DNA from: Bugula neritina
Lineage: Eukaryota; Bryozoa; Gymnolaemata; Cheilostomatida; Bugulidae
Length of the DNA stretch: 64,000 nucleotides
Direction: 5' to 3'
NCBI GenBank assembly: GCA_964035545.1
Contig: OZ037773.1
Span: forward strand, 2,259,251 to 2,323,250
The notes beneath the pieces were generated by a model. That model searched no databases and was not told where the DNA came from. It saw only the letters and a list, made by a program, of their open reading frames with translations. Below, piece by piece: positions 45,325 to 57,592 of the stretch (positions are counted from its first letter, which is position 1; each line of letters opens with the position of its first letter). A program made the position numbers and the translations under genes.

Positions 45325-47430
45325 CAGGGATGATGGTTAACAAAGCATGATAAAATTCAATTTGTAATTACAAGAAGCAACGAAATGAAGTGTATCAGAA
45401 TTAAACATTTAAAATTTTTTGACATCATAAATTTTATAGCTCCATGGTTTTCACGTGCAAATTTTATCAAAGCATACAATTGTAGTATGAAGAAAAGCTT
45501 TTTCCCATATGAATATGTCATATCATTAGAAAAGCTCAATGAAAATTCTCTGCCTGCACATGAAGCTTTCTACAGTAGTCTAACTCAATCAAATATCACA
45601 GCAGCAGACTATCAGAATTGTAACCAGGTTTGGCAAAACAAAAACATGCTCACAATGAAAGATTGTTTGATTTGTTACAACAATCTTGATGTATTACCAT
45701 TTTTAGAGGCAGTTGAAAAACAACGCATGGTTTATCGTGAAAAAGGCATTGATATGTTCAAGGATGAAATTAGTGTTCCATCTTTAGCTACTAAATGATT
45801 ATTTCATGAACCAAATACTAAAAACCTTTTTATTCCATTGATTGGCAGAAAAGATGCAGACTTGTATAAAACTATACGGAATAATATTATTGGGGGTCCA
45901 AGTATTGTTTTCCACAGCTATCATGATGCTGACAAAACTTCCATTTGTAACAATTCATTTGATAGTAAGTCAAAAGTTTGTAAAAATGTGTTTGGATTTG
46001 ATGCCAATGCTTTGTATTTGTATTGTGCTACGCAAGAACTTCCAACAGGTTTAACTATTAGAAGAGGTAAAGAAAATACCTTTCCTCCAAAGTTTTGTGA
46101 CTATTTTGGGAGACCGAGTGTTGAATTGCTGGAGTACTGCTCCTACTTGAATGGTGTATTTATTCAACATAAATATAACAAGGGTGAACAAAAAGTTAGG
46201 CAGCACAGGCTCCCAGTAGATGGTTATTGCAAGAAATTGAAAACAGTTTTTCAGTTACATGGTTGTCTATTTCATGGACATAAGTGTGTAAAAACAAAAG
46301 AGGTAGTATTTAATCCCATCAATGGAAAATCAATGACATCATTGTACCAAGACACTAAAATAAAAGAATCCTATATCCGTGCATTAGGTTATAGACTTGA
46401 GGTGATATATGAATGCCAATGGGAAAGTTATAAAAAGTTTTCAAAACCTTGTAAAAATTTTTTAGCTTTGTTTCTCTCTAGAGAAATGGAGGAAAATAAA
46501 CCAATGACTGAAAAAGATATCCTTAATGCAGTTGAAAACAATTTATTTTATGGTTTTGTAGAATGTGAATTATATGTTCCTGACAGTGTGAAATCTAAGT
46601 TTTCTGAAATGACACGAATTTTTAAATATGCAAGTTTAAGCAGATCTGACTTGTCAGAGGATATGCTAAAATATGCTGTACACTATGACATGTTGAAACA
46701 GGCTCAAGACACTTATTGGTAGTTACTATGGCAAAAAGATGTTGGTACTTACTCCGCTTCTTAGGTGGTATTTATCACATGGACTATGTGTTTCTAATAT
46801 TTATCAGGTTGTTCAATTTAAACAGCATAAATGCTTTGTGGAATTTGGAGAGTCTGTATGTCAAATGAGACAAAATGCTGACAAAGACTCTTCCATGAAA
46901 ATTCTTGCTGAAACTTCGAAGTTTTACGGTAATGTAATATATGGTGCAACTATAACAAATAAAGAGCGTATTACTGATGTAAAATTTGTTTCTAATTTAA
47001 ATGCTGCTGAAAAGCTTGTGAGTAGTAAACATTTTATGTCTATAGAAGAGCTTGATGATAAAGTTTTAAAGCTGTGGGCAAGATACTTGTAAGGGCATTG
47101 AAGAGTGCTGCTATAGAGTGTGGTGAAAGTTTCACAATGGGTGACAAAACATTAATCCAACTGGCTAATTCACAGTTACAAGGTCAAGAAAGCAATTATT
47201 GCTCTGAATTCAAAAACCTATTTTTGTTTTGGAGATGAGGGTAATAAACTTAGAACAAAAGGAATAATGAAACGATGTAATGACATAAAAAAGAATTTTT
47301 AAATGTGCTAAATAACAAATCTAGGGTGCATGGAACAATAGGGAAATTATGAGGCGCAACAACAAAGTCATGACTTATAATCAAACTAGGGCTGGTCCTA
47401 ATTTTTTCTATGCTAAGCGAAAAGTACATA
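45325..47430 (+). pseudogene. Protein-primed DNA polymerase B, unit 2, with a host exon inserted
   Basis: It starts in the exonuclease-polymerase linker region. Visible are motif A-like FGFDANALYLYC, an inserted endonuclease-like domain (LHGCLFHGHKC to YECQWESYK), and motif B-like SKFYGNVIYG. A TGA at 45796 and a frame change near 46722 break it. The palm motif C (D-T-D) is absent: at about 47079 the frame enters 105 bases matching exon 3 of the H2B-SANT gene. The polymerase C-terminus resumes at about 47190 (ALNSKTYFCFGDE) and runs to about 47430. Confidence 0.85.
47079..47189 (+). pseudogene. Exon 3 fragment of the H2B-SANT gene inside polymerase B
   Basis: AAGGGCATTGAAGA, GCTATAGAGTGTGG, TTAATCCAACTGGCT and CACAGTTACAAGG align in order with host exon 3 (39572-39446). 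The left joint is in AGATACTT, shared by both sequences. Confidence 0.85.
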
Positions 47431-47752
47431 GTTACATGGTTACATAGTTACATAGTACATGGAGTTACTACTTTTCCACTCAATATGTAGATATCATACT
47501 GTTATCCCAAACATTGTGTATATAATTTGATGTATAACAATGAATCGTATAGTATTATTTTTTATTTTTAAATATTTTTTTGCTCTTACAATTATGGTGT
47601 TTTTACAAATGTATGGGTGTTGGTTTTGTATGACTTACTGAAAATAAGCTAAAATATAAAACTTCATACTTGGTCTTTTAAATTAAAAATGTATATTATA
47701 ATTGCACACTTCTTTCCTTTGTCATAGACAGTTTAGTATCCAATTTTTTACA

Positions 47753-48055
47753 ATGTCTCTGCACTTTAAAAGAAACCTTTCAAAATTACAAAAGCTTCAT
47801 AAAAAAACCTTGCTTAAATCTGCTAATGGTGATTTAATTGGTGCGCTTCGTGATTGTGCTTGCAATATAATTAGAGAAAATGTTCTTTTGAATTCAAAGC
47901 AGCTCAATAATCTTAGGATGCATCATAAACAATTAAAAGCTCTCACTAATAAGTCAAGTGTCAAAAATAAACAAAAAGTCATTCAAAAAAGTGGATTTAT
48001 TGGATTGCTGTTGAAGCCTCTTGCTAAGATCTTGATGGGTGGACTTTCAAGTTGA
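47753..48055 (+). CDS. Small basic core protein (pX-like), unit 3, open
   Basis: 100 residues, strongly basic, with a hydrophobic C-terminus (GLLLKPLAKILMGG) after an IQKSG block. This matches the small core protein common in Polintons and adintoviruses, likened to adenovirus pX, which condenses DNA in the virion. It is shorter than unit 7 by a deletion after KLH. Whether it is expressed is unknown. Confidence 0.65.
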   Translation: MSLHFKRNLSKLQKLHKKTLLKSANGDLIGALRDCACNIIRENVLLNSKQLNNLRMHHKQLKALTNKSSVKNKQKVIQKSGFIGLLLKPLAKILMGGLSS

Positions 48056-48059
48056 CATC

Positions 48060-48757
48060 ATAAAAAAGTATTACTTAATTGATCCATCAAAATATGAAAT
48101 GCTTAAATCAGCTGCTAGTGCTGGAAATGAAAAGCGACAAAATAATTCTGACATGTCTGCGCATCCAAATACTAAAAATGTAAAAGATATAGATCAAAAA
48201 ATGGAAGAAACACGAAATAAATCAGATTTGACAGATTCTGAAAAGGTTGAAAAAGACAATGCACTACTAGAGAAATATATCAGAAACTTTAGGAATGCTC
48301 TTGAAACCTCAAAACCTGAAATAATCCTTGGTGAACCTGCTTCAAAAACTATAGATTTAAATAATACCACAGAAAACAAAAGCAATAATCAGTTTCAATC
48401 TTTTGAAGATTCACTTGACAGTATTCCTATACCATACCATCAAAAAGCTCGTAAATTGGTGAATTTCTTGAAAAACAACAACTCATTTTCTGTTAATCAA
48501 GATACTGAACTGTTTTACAAAAATCAAGTATCAAGAGGTTCAAATGTTAATCAATTAATCAATTAATCAATGATGCAGTATGAAATAGAAAACCAATAAC
48601 AAGCAATGCATTATTTACACAGTTTGTAGAAAATTTGAATGCAGAAGGATACCCAGCTAAACAGATATTGTCCAAGAGCCATGTCCAAAACCCTCCAATA
48701 ACATCTAAGATAAATCTTATTCCAAAACTGAAAAAAGCAAGCCTCAAAGGCGTTTAG
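48060..48757 (+). pseudogene. Second core-type protein, unit 3
   Basis: Open for about 165 codons, then broken where CAATTAAT is duplicated and by a TAG. The 3' part resembles unit 2. Confidence 0.75.
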
Positions 48758-48818
48758 CCCCATATAAATATTCGTCTCAAACAGTAGATGACATACTGAA
48801 AAACTGGCTTTCATAAAA

Positions 48819-49790
48819 ATGACCAAAAAATGCAAAGCCAAAACCCCTAGCACATTGAACAACTTTTATTTCAATCCACGAGAAGTTGGAAGCTTAGGTG
48901 GAAAGCGTGTATTTTCCAAGCGTTTGGCTCAAAATGGATATAAATATAAATCTAGAACAATTTCAAAATGGTTGTAATCTCAAGAAGCTTATACTCTTCG
49001 CAAGCCTGTTGGGCAAAACATTATGCGAAGATCTACATTAGCTAATGGAATAAATGATCAGTTCCAGGCTGATCTGATTGACATGCAAAAACATAAAAAT
49101 TCAAATTCTAATCATGGTTATACCCTAACTGTTGTACATGTGTTTTCAAAGTTTTCATGGACTAAGCCGTTAAAGTCAAAATCTGGAAAAGAGGTCGCTC
49201 GAAAATTGAAAGAAATATTTGCTTTACGCAAATGTAGGGTGCTGCAAACAGACAAAGGAAAAGAACTTTATAATACAAAGGTCAAGACTTTATTAACAAA
49301 GTTTGATATATTAAACTTTTCATCGGAAAATGACGATATAAAGCGGGCAGTTGTAGAGAGGTTTAACAGAACTCTTCAAACTAGATTATATCGATGGTTT
49401 ACCAAATCCCAGGAGCATAACTGGACTAATGTCATCGAACACATCGTTGATATATATAACAATACCGTCCCCTCATCAACAAAATTTTTACCAGCAAACA
49501 TTTATAGGGAAAATGAAGAAGATGTTTGGCTTAATTTGTATGGAAACTTGAAAGCGCCTAGTCTTTTGAATGCAAGGCTAAAAACTAATGACATTTTTAG
49601 AATAAGCAAGTACAAACATGTTTTCAGTAATGGATATATAGAAAATTGGTCTATAGAAAGTTTTATTGTCAGTCAAGTTTTTTGAAACTGATCCTGTAAC
49701 TTATTGTCTCAAAGATCAACAAAACGAATTAATTCATGGTTGATACTATGAAGATGAGCTGCAAAAAGTTATGCACCCGCACAAAGATAT
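48819..49790 (+). pseudogene. Polinton integrase, unit 3
   Basis: A TAA after SKWL and a frameshift at a T-run near 49680 flank a 220-codon open stretch holding the complete D, D, E triad (QADLIDM, QTDKGKE, VVERFNR). Confidence 0.85.
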
Positions 49791-49992
49791 ATCTCTTAAA
49801 GCCATGAAGATCATGAATGAAAGGCATCCAGCCTAACACACTACAACAGGCTATCCACAATAACAAGCCGAGAGATACAGACTGCTGTGAAGCTCATTTT
49901 GCCGCAAGATTTGGCTAAACACGCTGTGTAGGAGGGCACAAAGGTTGTAACTAAATACACCAGCCCCAAGTAATCTTACCCAGCTCCACTAA
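49775..49992 (+). pseudogene. Histone H2B 3' half, unit 3
   Basis: Best copy: KAMKIMN, then [27 protein letters not shown], then EGTKVVTKYTSPK and a stop. The 3' UTR breaks at CACTAACCCC, where gypsy sequence begins. Confidence 0.9.
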
Positions 49993-52186
49993 CCCCATTG
50001 ATGAAAATGATTGAGGATGGAGTAATTGTTAAAATTGATAAACCTACTCCATGGGTGGCACACCTATGGTAGTAGTTCCTAAACTTGGCCAAAACAAGGT
50101 GAGAATTTGCACAGATTCTACCGAGGTAAACAAGCATATTTTGAGAGAGTTCCATCTCATGGCAACAGTAGATAGCAGCTTAGCTCAATTAGGACAAAGA
50201 CAAATTTTTTCTAAGATCGATGCAAACAGTGGATTTTGGCAAATTCCTTTAAGCAAAGAATCTAGCAAACTAACAACATTTCTGACTCATTCTGGACGAT
50301 ATCGCTATTTGCGACTGCCTCAAGGCCCATGCAGTGCTCCAGAGATTTTTGTTGCTGAAATGAACAATATTTTGAAGGATGTTGATGGTGTGGTTATACA
50401 TATAGATGACATACTGGTTTTTGGTGAGAGCAAGGAGCAACATGACACAAGATTGCAAATAGTGTTAGAAAAACTTGAAGCTTCAAGCATTACGCTCAAT
50501 AAAGACAAATGTAAATTTGGAGTGGCATCTGTTAATTTTCTTGGTTATGTCATAGATCAGTCTGGTAACTTCAGTACGAAGTTTTCTTGGAATGGCCAAC
50601 CAGCATGCTAAGTTTTCCGAGGAATTAGCTGCTGTGAGTGAACCAATTAGAATGCTGTTGAAGAAAGATGTTCCATGGCACTGGTCCAGCAAACAAGAAA
50701 ACTCCTTCAAGACGATAAAAGAAATATTTCAAAATGCACCATTTTTAGCAGTCTATGATGTAGACAAAGACACCATAATCACAACAGATGCTAGCAATGC
50801 AGGTCTAGGAGCAACACTCTGTCAAAATCAACAGGATGTCTCTCGGCGCTTGAAATCTCCTGCAAGTCGATCTTTAACAGTGACCGAAAAGCGTTATGCA
50901 GCCATAGAAAAAGAAAGTTTAGCAGTCTGTTGGGCTATGGGAAAGTTTTCTCCACATATACTAGGTATGACGAATGTGGTTATTGAAACTGATCACCGTC
51001 CACTAGTTACTTTGTTTGGGAATATCTTTCTAGACAGGCTTCCACCAAGAATTCAAGGGTTTAAACTTAGACTTCAAAGATTTCAGTATACTATCAGACA
51101 TGTGAGGGGGTCTAAGAATGTTGCAACTGATGCTCTCTCCAGGTATAACACTGCTGAAGTAAACGAGATTGATGCAGCAAGAGAAATGGAAATTGAACTT
51201 TGTATTGATAACATCTATCAACATGGATCTAATAGTAGGTTGGAGCAGCTTCGTTTAGAACAGCATGAAGATGAAATACTGTCCAAAGTAATCAAATTAG
51301 TAGAGAATGGATGGCCAGGGTATTTGTCCACTGAAGATGTCCTTCTGAAGCCCTATTTTGAAAGAAGATCCATTTAACAATAAACAAAGGATTCTTGACA
51401 CTTGGCAATCGTTTGATAATACCGTTAGCTCAAAGAGAACACGTGTTGCAAGATTTACATAGAGGACACTTGGGCATTACAAAATGTCAAACACAGGCTA
51501 GAGATAGCGTGTGGTGGCCTTCTATGTCAAAGGCTATTGAGGCTATGATCAGCAATTGTGCTGAATGCAAAATCCATGCAGCTAAAATTACAGAGCCATT
51601 ACGTCCTTCTGCAACTCCAGATAAACCTTGGCAACACCTTAGCACTGATTTGTTGTTTTATAACGGCCAAGTATATCTTCTGGTTATTGATATTTATTCA
51701 AGGTAACCTGAACTTGCCTTGCTGGGAAACTCTGACTTTTCTTCAAGTAAAGTAATAACACACCTAAAATCTATTTTTCCACGACATGGCATACCTGAAA
51801 TACTATTGTCAGATAACGGCCATCAATATGCAAGTGCAGAATTTAAACATTTTTCTGTCGAGTATGGATTTACCCATGTGACTAGCAGCCCACATTATCA
51901 CAGAGCGAATGGAGCAGCTGAGCGAGGAGTAAGGACCATCAAAAGCATGCTTGCAAAAGAGAAAGATCCTTATTTGCCTTTGTTAGCCTATAGATCCTCA
52001 CCGCAGTATAGCTCATACTCTCCAACAGAATTGTTAATGGGTAGAAAATTGAGATCCACTGTACCCATCCATCCGGATAAGCTTAAACCTGAACTCCCTG
52101 ACCATGACTTATTCAAAAAGAGCAACAATCAGTATAAAGAGAAAATGGAAGAAAATCATGACAAAAATCCTAAAGTGCGCCCTCTT
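49993..52186 (+). mobile_element. Ty3/gypsy retrotransposon pol fragment
   Basis: Reverse transcriptase (DANSGFWQIPL, LPQGPCSAPEIF, IHIDDILVFG), RNase H (TTDASNAGLGATL, DALSRYN) and integrase (H-H-C-C finger ending NCAEC, then STDLL, LSDNGHQYAS and RANGAAERG). Frames change near 50580 and 51380, and a TAA follows DIYSR at about 51704. Gag, protease and LTRs are absent, so this is an internal piece, not a complete insertion. Confidence 0.9.
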
Positions 52187-52862
52187 GGGAGGTGAAACTT
52201 CCTAATGCGTATTCTGCAGAACAAATATCAGCCAAGTATGAGTCTATTCCACAGGCAGGTGCTCTTACCGCCTGGCCACATTTGCAAGACTTAGCAAAAA
52301 ACATAGTCAAGGGACAAGACATTTAAGTAGGGCTACTCATTGGAGGCAATTGCCCATTAACCTTCAAACCTAGCGAGGTACTAGTCGGAAACGACGCAGA
52401 CGATGAACCATTTGGCGTACGTACTGGCCTAGGGTGGGTTATCATGGGTAGTCTAGATACAAATAACACACATGATGACAATTCAGGCAACAAAACAACA
52501 ATAGTCAATAAAACCGTAACTCATTCACTCAAGAAAGCTAAAACATCAGTATCTTTCAAATGCCAAACTGAAACATCAAAACAAATAAATAAAATAATTA
52601 ATTTATTGGCTCAAGATTTCAAGGAATGTGTAACAGACAAAGAAGCGGCTTCTGTAGAAGACAGAGCATTTTTGTCTCATGAAACAAAAAACAAAGATCG
52701 TTGATGATCATGTCACCATGCCTTTACCTTACAAACACAAACCACCGCTAGATAACAGTTTTAAAACAGCAAAAAACCATTTCAACTCACTGCTGAGAAA
52801 GTTCTCTAAGAACCAAGACTTGGAAAACCAGTACAAAGAGTTTATGGAAGACTAAAAACCCC
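52187..52862 (+). mobile_element. BEL/Pao retrotransposon pol fragment, copy 1
   Basis: LPNAYSAEQISAKY, WPHLQDLAKNI, GLLIG, FKPSEVL, FGVRTGLGWVIMG: the conserved region between the protease and reverse transcriptase of BEL/Pao elements. A TAA replaces a serine codon at about 52324. It is joined to gypsy integrase at a GAGGTGAAAC boundary. Confidence 0.8.
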
Positions 52863-53000
52863 ATGTTGACGGAAGTTACATTTGTTAACGTATAGTATTT
52901 TTTTATGCAGATAAAGCAAAGACAAAATACTTTGCTGCAACTAATTTTTAGTGCATATTTGGAAGAAGAAGTCATCAGTGCTTGAAAATAATGGGACCTA
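52863..53000 (+). pseudogene. Intron 3/exon 4 fragment of the H2B-SANT gene, copy 1
   Basis: TTTGTTAACGTATAGTATTT and AAAGCAAAGACAAAATACTT then TGCTGCAACTA match the - strand of about 39350-39245, across the host acceptor. Confidence 0.88.
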
Positions 53001-53361
53001 CTGACTTGGGTAAAAATAATATATATTTTAGTAATACTACCATGCATGTATATAACATAAAGACAGGGATGGAGTTATTACTTTTCCACTCAATATGTAG
53101 ATATCGTGCCGTTATCCCAAATATTGTGTATATATTTTGATGTATAACAATGAATCATATATTATTATTTTTTATTTTTAAATATTTTTTGCTCTTACAA
53201 TTATGGTGTTTTTACAAATGTATGGGTGTTGGTTTTGTATAACTTACTAAAAATAAACTAAAATATAAAACTTCATACCTGGTCTTGTAGGTTAAAAATG
53301 TATGTTATAATTGCACACTTCTTTCCTTTGTCATAGACAGTTTAGTATCCAATTTTTCACA

Positions 53362-53683
53362 ATGTCTCTGCGCTTTAAAAGAAATCTTTCAAACTTACAA
53401 AAGCTTTATAGGGCATCACCTCAAAAAAAGAAAACCTTGCTTAAATCGGCTAATGGTGATTTAATTGGTGCACTTTGTGATTGTGCTTGCAATATAATTT
53501 GAGGAAATGTTCTTTTGAATTCAAAGCAGTTCAATAATCTTAGGATGCATCATTAAGTAATTAAAAGCTCTCACTAATAAGTCGAGTGTCAAAAATGAAC
53601 AAAAAATCATTCAAAAAGGCGGATTTATTAGATTGCTGTTGAAGCCTCTTGCTAAGATCTTGATGGGTGGACTTTTAAGTTGA
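53362..53683 (+). pseudogene. Small basic core protein, unit 4, stops
   Basis: Opens like the intact copies, but TGA replaces an arginine codon at about 53501 and TAA follows RMHH. Confidence 0.8.
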
Positions 53684-53689
53684 CATCAT

Positions 53690-54385
53690 AAAAAAGTATG
53701 ACTTAATTGATCCATCAAAATATGAAATGCTTAAATCAGCTGCTAGTGCTGGAAATGAAAAGCGACAAAATAGTTCTGACATGTCTGTGCATCCAAATAT
53801 TAAAAATGTAAAAGAGATAGATCAAAAAATGGAAGAAACACTAAATAAATCAGATTTGACAGATTTTGAAAAGGTTGAAAAATACAATGCACTACTAGAG
53901 AAATATATCAGAAACTTTAGGAATGCTCTTGAAACCTCAAAACCTGAAATAATCCTTGGTGAACCTGCTTCAAAAACTATAGACTTAAATAATACCACAG
54001 AAAACAAAAGCAATAATCAGTTTCAATCTCTTGAAGAATCACTTGACAGTATTCCTATATCATGCCGCCAAAAAGCTCGTTAATTGGTGAATTTCTTGAA
54101 AAACAACAGCTCATTTTCTGTTAATCAAGACAAGGAACTGCTTTAAGAAAATCACGTATTAAGAGGTTCAAATGTTAATCAATTAATCAATTAATCAATG
54201 ATGCAGTACAAAACAAAAAACCAATAACAAGCAATGCATTATCTACACAGTTTGTAGAAAATTTGAAAGCAGAAGGATACCCAGCTAAACAGATATTGTC
54301 CAAGAGCCATGTCCAAAACCCTCCAATAACATCTAAGATAAATCTTATTCCAAAACTGACAGAAGCAAGCCTCAAAGGCGTTTAG
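53690..54385 (+). pseudogene. Second core-type protein, unit 4
   Basis: Open to about 54080, then TAA for a lysine codon and a frameshift in the CAATTAAT duplication. Confidence 0.75.
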
Positions 54386-54446
54386 CCCCATATAAATATT
54401 CGTCTCAAACAGTAGATGACATACTGAAAAACTGGCTTTCTTAAAA

Positions 54447-55425
54447 ATGACCAAAAAATGCAAAGCCAAAACCCCTAGCACATTGGACAATTCTTATTTC
54501 AATCTACGAGAAGTTGGAAGCTTAGGTGGAAAGTGTGGATTTTTCAATCGTTTGGCTCAGAATTCTGAGCCAATGGATATAAATATAAATCTAGAACAAT
54601 TTCAAAATGGTTGCAATCTCAAGAAGCTTATACTCTTCGCAAGCCTGTTAGGCAAAAACTTATTCGAATATCTACATTAGCTAATGGAATAAATGATCAG
54701 TTCCAAGCTGATCTGATTGACATGCAAAAACATAAAAATTCAAATTCTAATCATGGTTATATCCTAACTGTTGTAAATGTGTTTTCAAAGTTTTCATAGG
54801 CTAAGCCGTTAAAGTCAAAATCTGGACAAGAGGTCGCTCAAAAATTGAAAGACATATTTACTTTACGCAAATGTAGGGTGCTGCAAACAGACAAAGGAAA
54901 AGAACTTTATAATACAAAGGTCAAGACTTCATTAACAAAGTTTGATATATTACACTTTTCATTGGAAAATGACGACATAAAGGAGGCAGTTGTAGAGAGG
55001 TTTAATAGAACTCTTCAAACTAGATTATATCGATGGTTTACCAAAACCCAGGAGCATAACTAGACTAATGTCATCGAACACATTGTTGATTTATATAACA
55101 ATACCGTCCCCTCATCAACAAAATTTTCACCAGCAAACATTTATAAGGAAAATGAAGAAGATGTTTGGCTTAATTTGTATGGAAACTTGAAAGCGCCTAG
55201 TCTTTTGAATGCAAGGCTAAAAACTAATGACATTTTTAGAATAAGCAAGTACAAACATGTTTTCAGTAATGGATATATAGAAAATTGGTCTATAGAAAGT
55301 TTTATTGTCAGTCAAGTTTTTTGAAACTGATCCTGTAACTTATTGTCTCAAAGATCAACAAAACGAATTAATTCATGGTTGGTACTATGAAGATGAGCTG
55401 CAAAAAGTTATGCACCCGCACAAAG
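54447..55425 (+). pseudogene. Polinton integrase, unit 4
   Basis: Contains a 12-base-class duplication (CAGAATTCTGAGCCAATGGA) in the N-terminal region, a TAG after FSKFS and another after QEHN. The D, D, E triad is visible. The tail reads WYYEDELQKV without the stop seen in units 2 and 3. Confidence 0.83.
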
Positions 55426-55652
55426 AAATATCTGTTAAAGCCATGAAGATCATGAATGAAAAGCATCCAGCCTAACACACTACAACAGGCTATCCACCAT
55501 AACAAGCCAAGAGATACAGACTGCTGTGAAGCTAGTTTTGCCAAAAGATTTGGCTAAACACGCTGTGTAGGAGGGCGCACAAAGGTTGTAACTAAATACA
55601 CCATCCCTAAGTAATCTTACCCAGCTCCACTAACCCCGCTGGGCCTTTTCAG
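55410..55652 (+). pseudogene. Histone H2B 3' half, unit 4
   Basis: In-frame passage from the integrase tail into KAMKIMN, then the same internal deletion, TAG and stem-loop breakpoint as unit 2. Confidence 0.88.
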
Positions 55653-56164
55653 TAAATTGAATTTAGTTGTCAAAACTATATGTCTGTTTTGTTATTTGAT
55701 ATTCAATCATGTTTTATAGCACATAATGAATCATTGACTATTTAATATTTTAAATTCATTTATTTATTTGCGATTGTATTGTAACACCCTATAAGACTTA
55801 CCAGATCAGTATTATGGCATAGTTTGTTTTAAATTTCAAAATAGAGAGCTGTTTGTCAACTTAAAATAGCTAAAATAATGTTAATAATCATTTCTTATAG
55901 TTTGGTTTATGCATGGAAGTTTTAATATTTATTACTTGAAGAGTTGTTTTTAGCTTTCTATTACTGGCCACAGTACAAAGCCTATAGTTAGTAGTGAAAC
56001 CTATTTTTCAATTTTCTGCACCTTTTATTGCTAGACTAAGTTACAAAGTATTGTAACGGGCGTTACAGAATTATAGACTGCACATACATGCTGGACTTCG
56101 CAAGGAAAGAAAGAAGTATTAAATTCATTCCCCAAATCTGTTTACAAACCAGGGATGATAGTTA
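55653..56164. other. Spacer with a 400-base block missing from unit 2
   Basis: AT-rich, no coding signal. The block from about 55742 to 56140 is also present in unit 5 (about 57680-58075) but absent between the same flanks in unit 2 at about 45310. TTAAATTCATT occurs at both of its edges. Confidence 0.7.
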
Positions 56165-56757
56165 ACAAAGCATGATAAAATTTAATTTTCAATTAAAAGA
56201 AACCACGCAATGGAGTGTATCAGAACTAAACATTTAAAAGTTCTTGACATCATAAATTTCATAGCTCCATGGTTTTCATGTGCAAATTTTATCAAAGCAT
56301 ACAATTGTAGTATGAAGAAAGGCTTTTGCCCACATGAATATGTCATATCATTAGAAAAGCTCAATGAAAATTCTCTGCCTGCACATGAAGCTTTCTACAG
56401 TAGTCTAACTCAATCAAATATCACAGCAGCAGACTATCAGAATTGTAAACAGGTTTGGCAAAACAAAAACATGCTCACAATGAAAGATTATTTGATTTGT
56501 TACAACATTCCTGATGTATTACCATTTTAGAGGCAGTTGAAAAACAACGCATAGTTTATCGTGAAAAAGGCATTGATATATACAAGGATGGAATTAGTGT
56601 TCCATCTTTAGCTACTAAACGGTTATTTAATGAATCAAAGACTAAAAACTTTTCTATTCCGTTGATTGGCAGAAAAAATGCATACTTGTATAAAACTATA
56701 CGGAATAATATTATTAGGGGTCCAAGTATTGTTTTCCACAGGTATCATGAAGCTGAC
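56165..56757 (+). pseudogene. DNA polymerase B N-terminal fragment, unit 4
   Basis: Same region as the first third of the unit 2 polymerase (FIAPWFSCANFIKAYNC, KDYLICYNIPDV). A frameshift lies near 56520. It ends at GAAGCTGACAAA, where H2B 5' sequence begins. Confidence 0.83.
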
Positions 56758-56825
56758 AAACAGCATGCTACATAAAAACAGCTCAAAAGGTGCCAAAAAA
56801 AACAAGAAAGAAAGGAGAAAAAAAC
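56758..56825 (+). pseudogene. Histone H2B N-terminal tail fragment, unit 4
   Basis: ACAGCATG start context as in the host gene, then M-L-H-K-N-S-S-K-G-A-K-K and a lysine-arginine run, resembling an H2B tail. It is cut off at the next unit's upstream sequence. Confidence 0.65.
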
Positions 56826-56902
56826 TTTTAGATTAAAAATGTTTATTATAATTGCACACTTCATTCCTTTGTCATAGACAGTTAAGTATCCAATTTTTCA
56901 CA

Positions 56903-57212
56903 ATGACTCTGCGCTTTAAAAGAAACCTTTCAAAATTACAAAAGCTTCATAGGGCATCACCTCAAAAAAAGAAAACCTTGCTTAAATCTGCTAATGGTGA
57001 TTTAATTGGTGCACTTTGTGATTGTGCTTGCAATATAATTAGAGGAAATGTTCTTTTGACTTCAAAGCAGTTCAATAATCTTAGGATGCATCATTAAGTA
57101 ATTAAAAGCTCTCACTAATAAGTCGAGTGTCAAAAATAAACAAAAAATCATTCAAAAAGGTGGATTTATTGGATTGCTGTTGAAGCCTCTTGCTAAGATC
57201 TTGATGGGTGGA
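56903..57212 (+). pseudogene. Small basic core protein, unit 5, truncated
   Basis: Open to a TAA after RMHH. The last codons are replaced by a direct jump into integrase sequence at GGTGGACATTTTCC. Confidence 0.8.
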
Positions 57213-57592
57213 CATTTTCCAAACGTTTGGCTCAGAATGGGTATAAATATAAATCTAGAACAATTTCAAAATGGTTGCAATCTCAAGAAGCTTATACTCT
57301 TCGCAAGCCTGTTAGGCAAAAATTTATTCGAAGATCTACACTAGCTAATAGAATAAATGATCAGTTCCAAGCTGATCTGATTGACATGCAAAAACATAAA
57401 AATTCAAATTCTAATCATGGTTATATCCTAACTGTTGTAAATGTGTTTTCAAAGTTTTCATGGGCTAAGCCGTTAAAGTCAAAATCTGGACACGAGGTAG
57501 ATCAAAAATTGAAAGAAATATTTGCTTTACGCAAACGTAGGGTGCTGCAAACAAACAAAGGAAAAGAATTTTAAAAATACAAAAGTCAAGAC
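57213..57592 (+). pseudogene. Polinton integrase fragment, unit 5
   Basis: Begins within the N-terminal region and ends just after the second catalytic block, where the Asp of QTDKG is Asn (LQTNKGKE). The third catalytic residue is absent. Confidence 0.83.

Noticed and set aside
49993-52186. Complete LTR retrotransposon
   Set aside because: No LTRs, gag or protease were found. Both edges are abrupt joints to H2B and BEL/Pao sequence.
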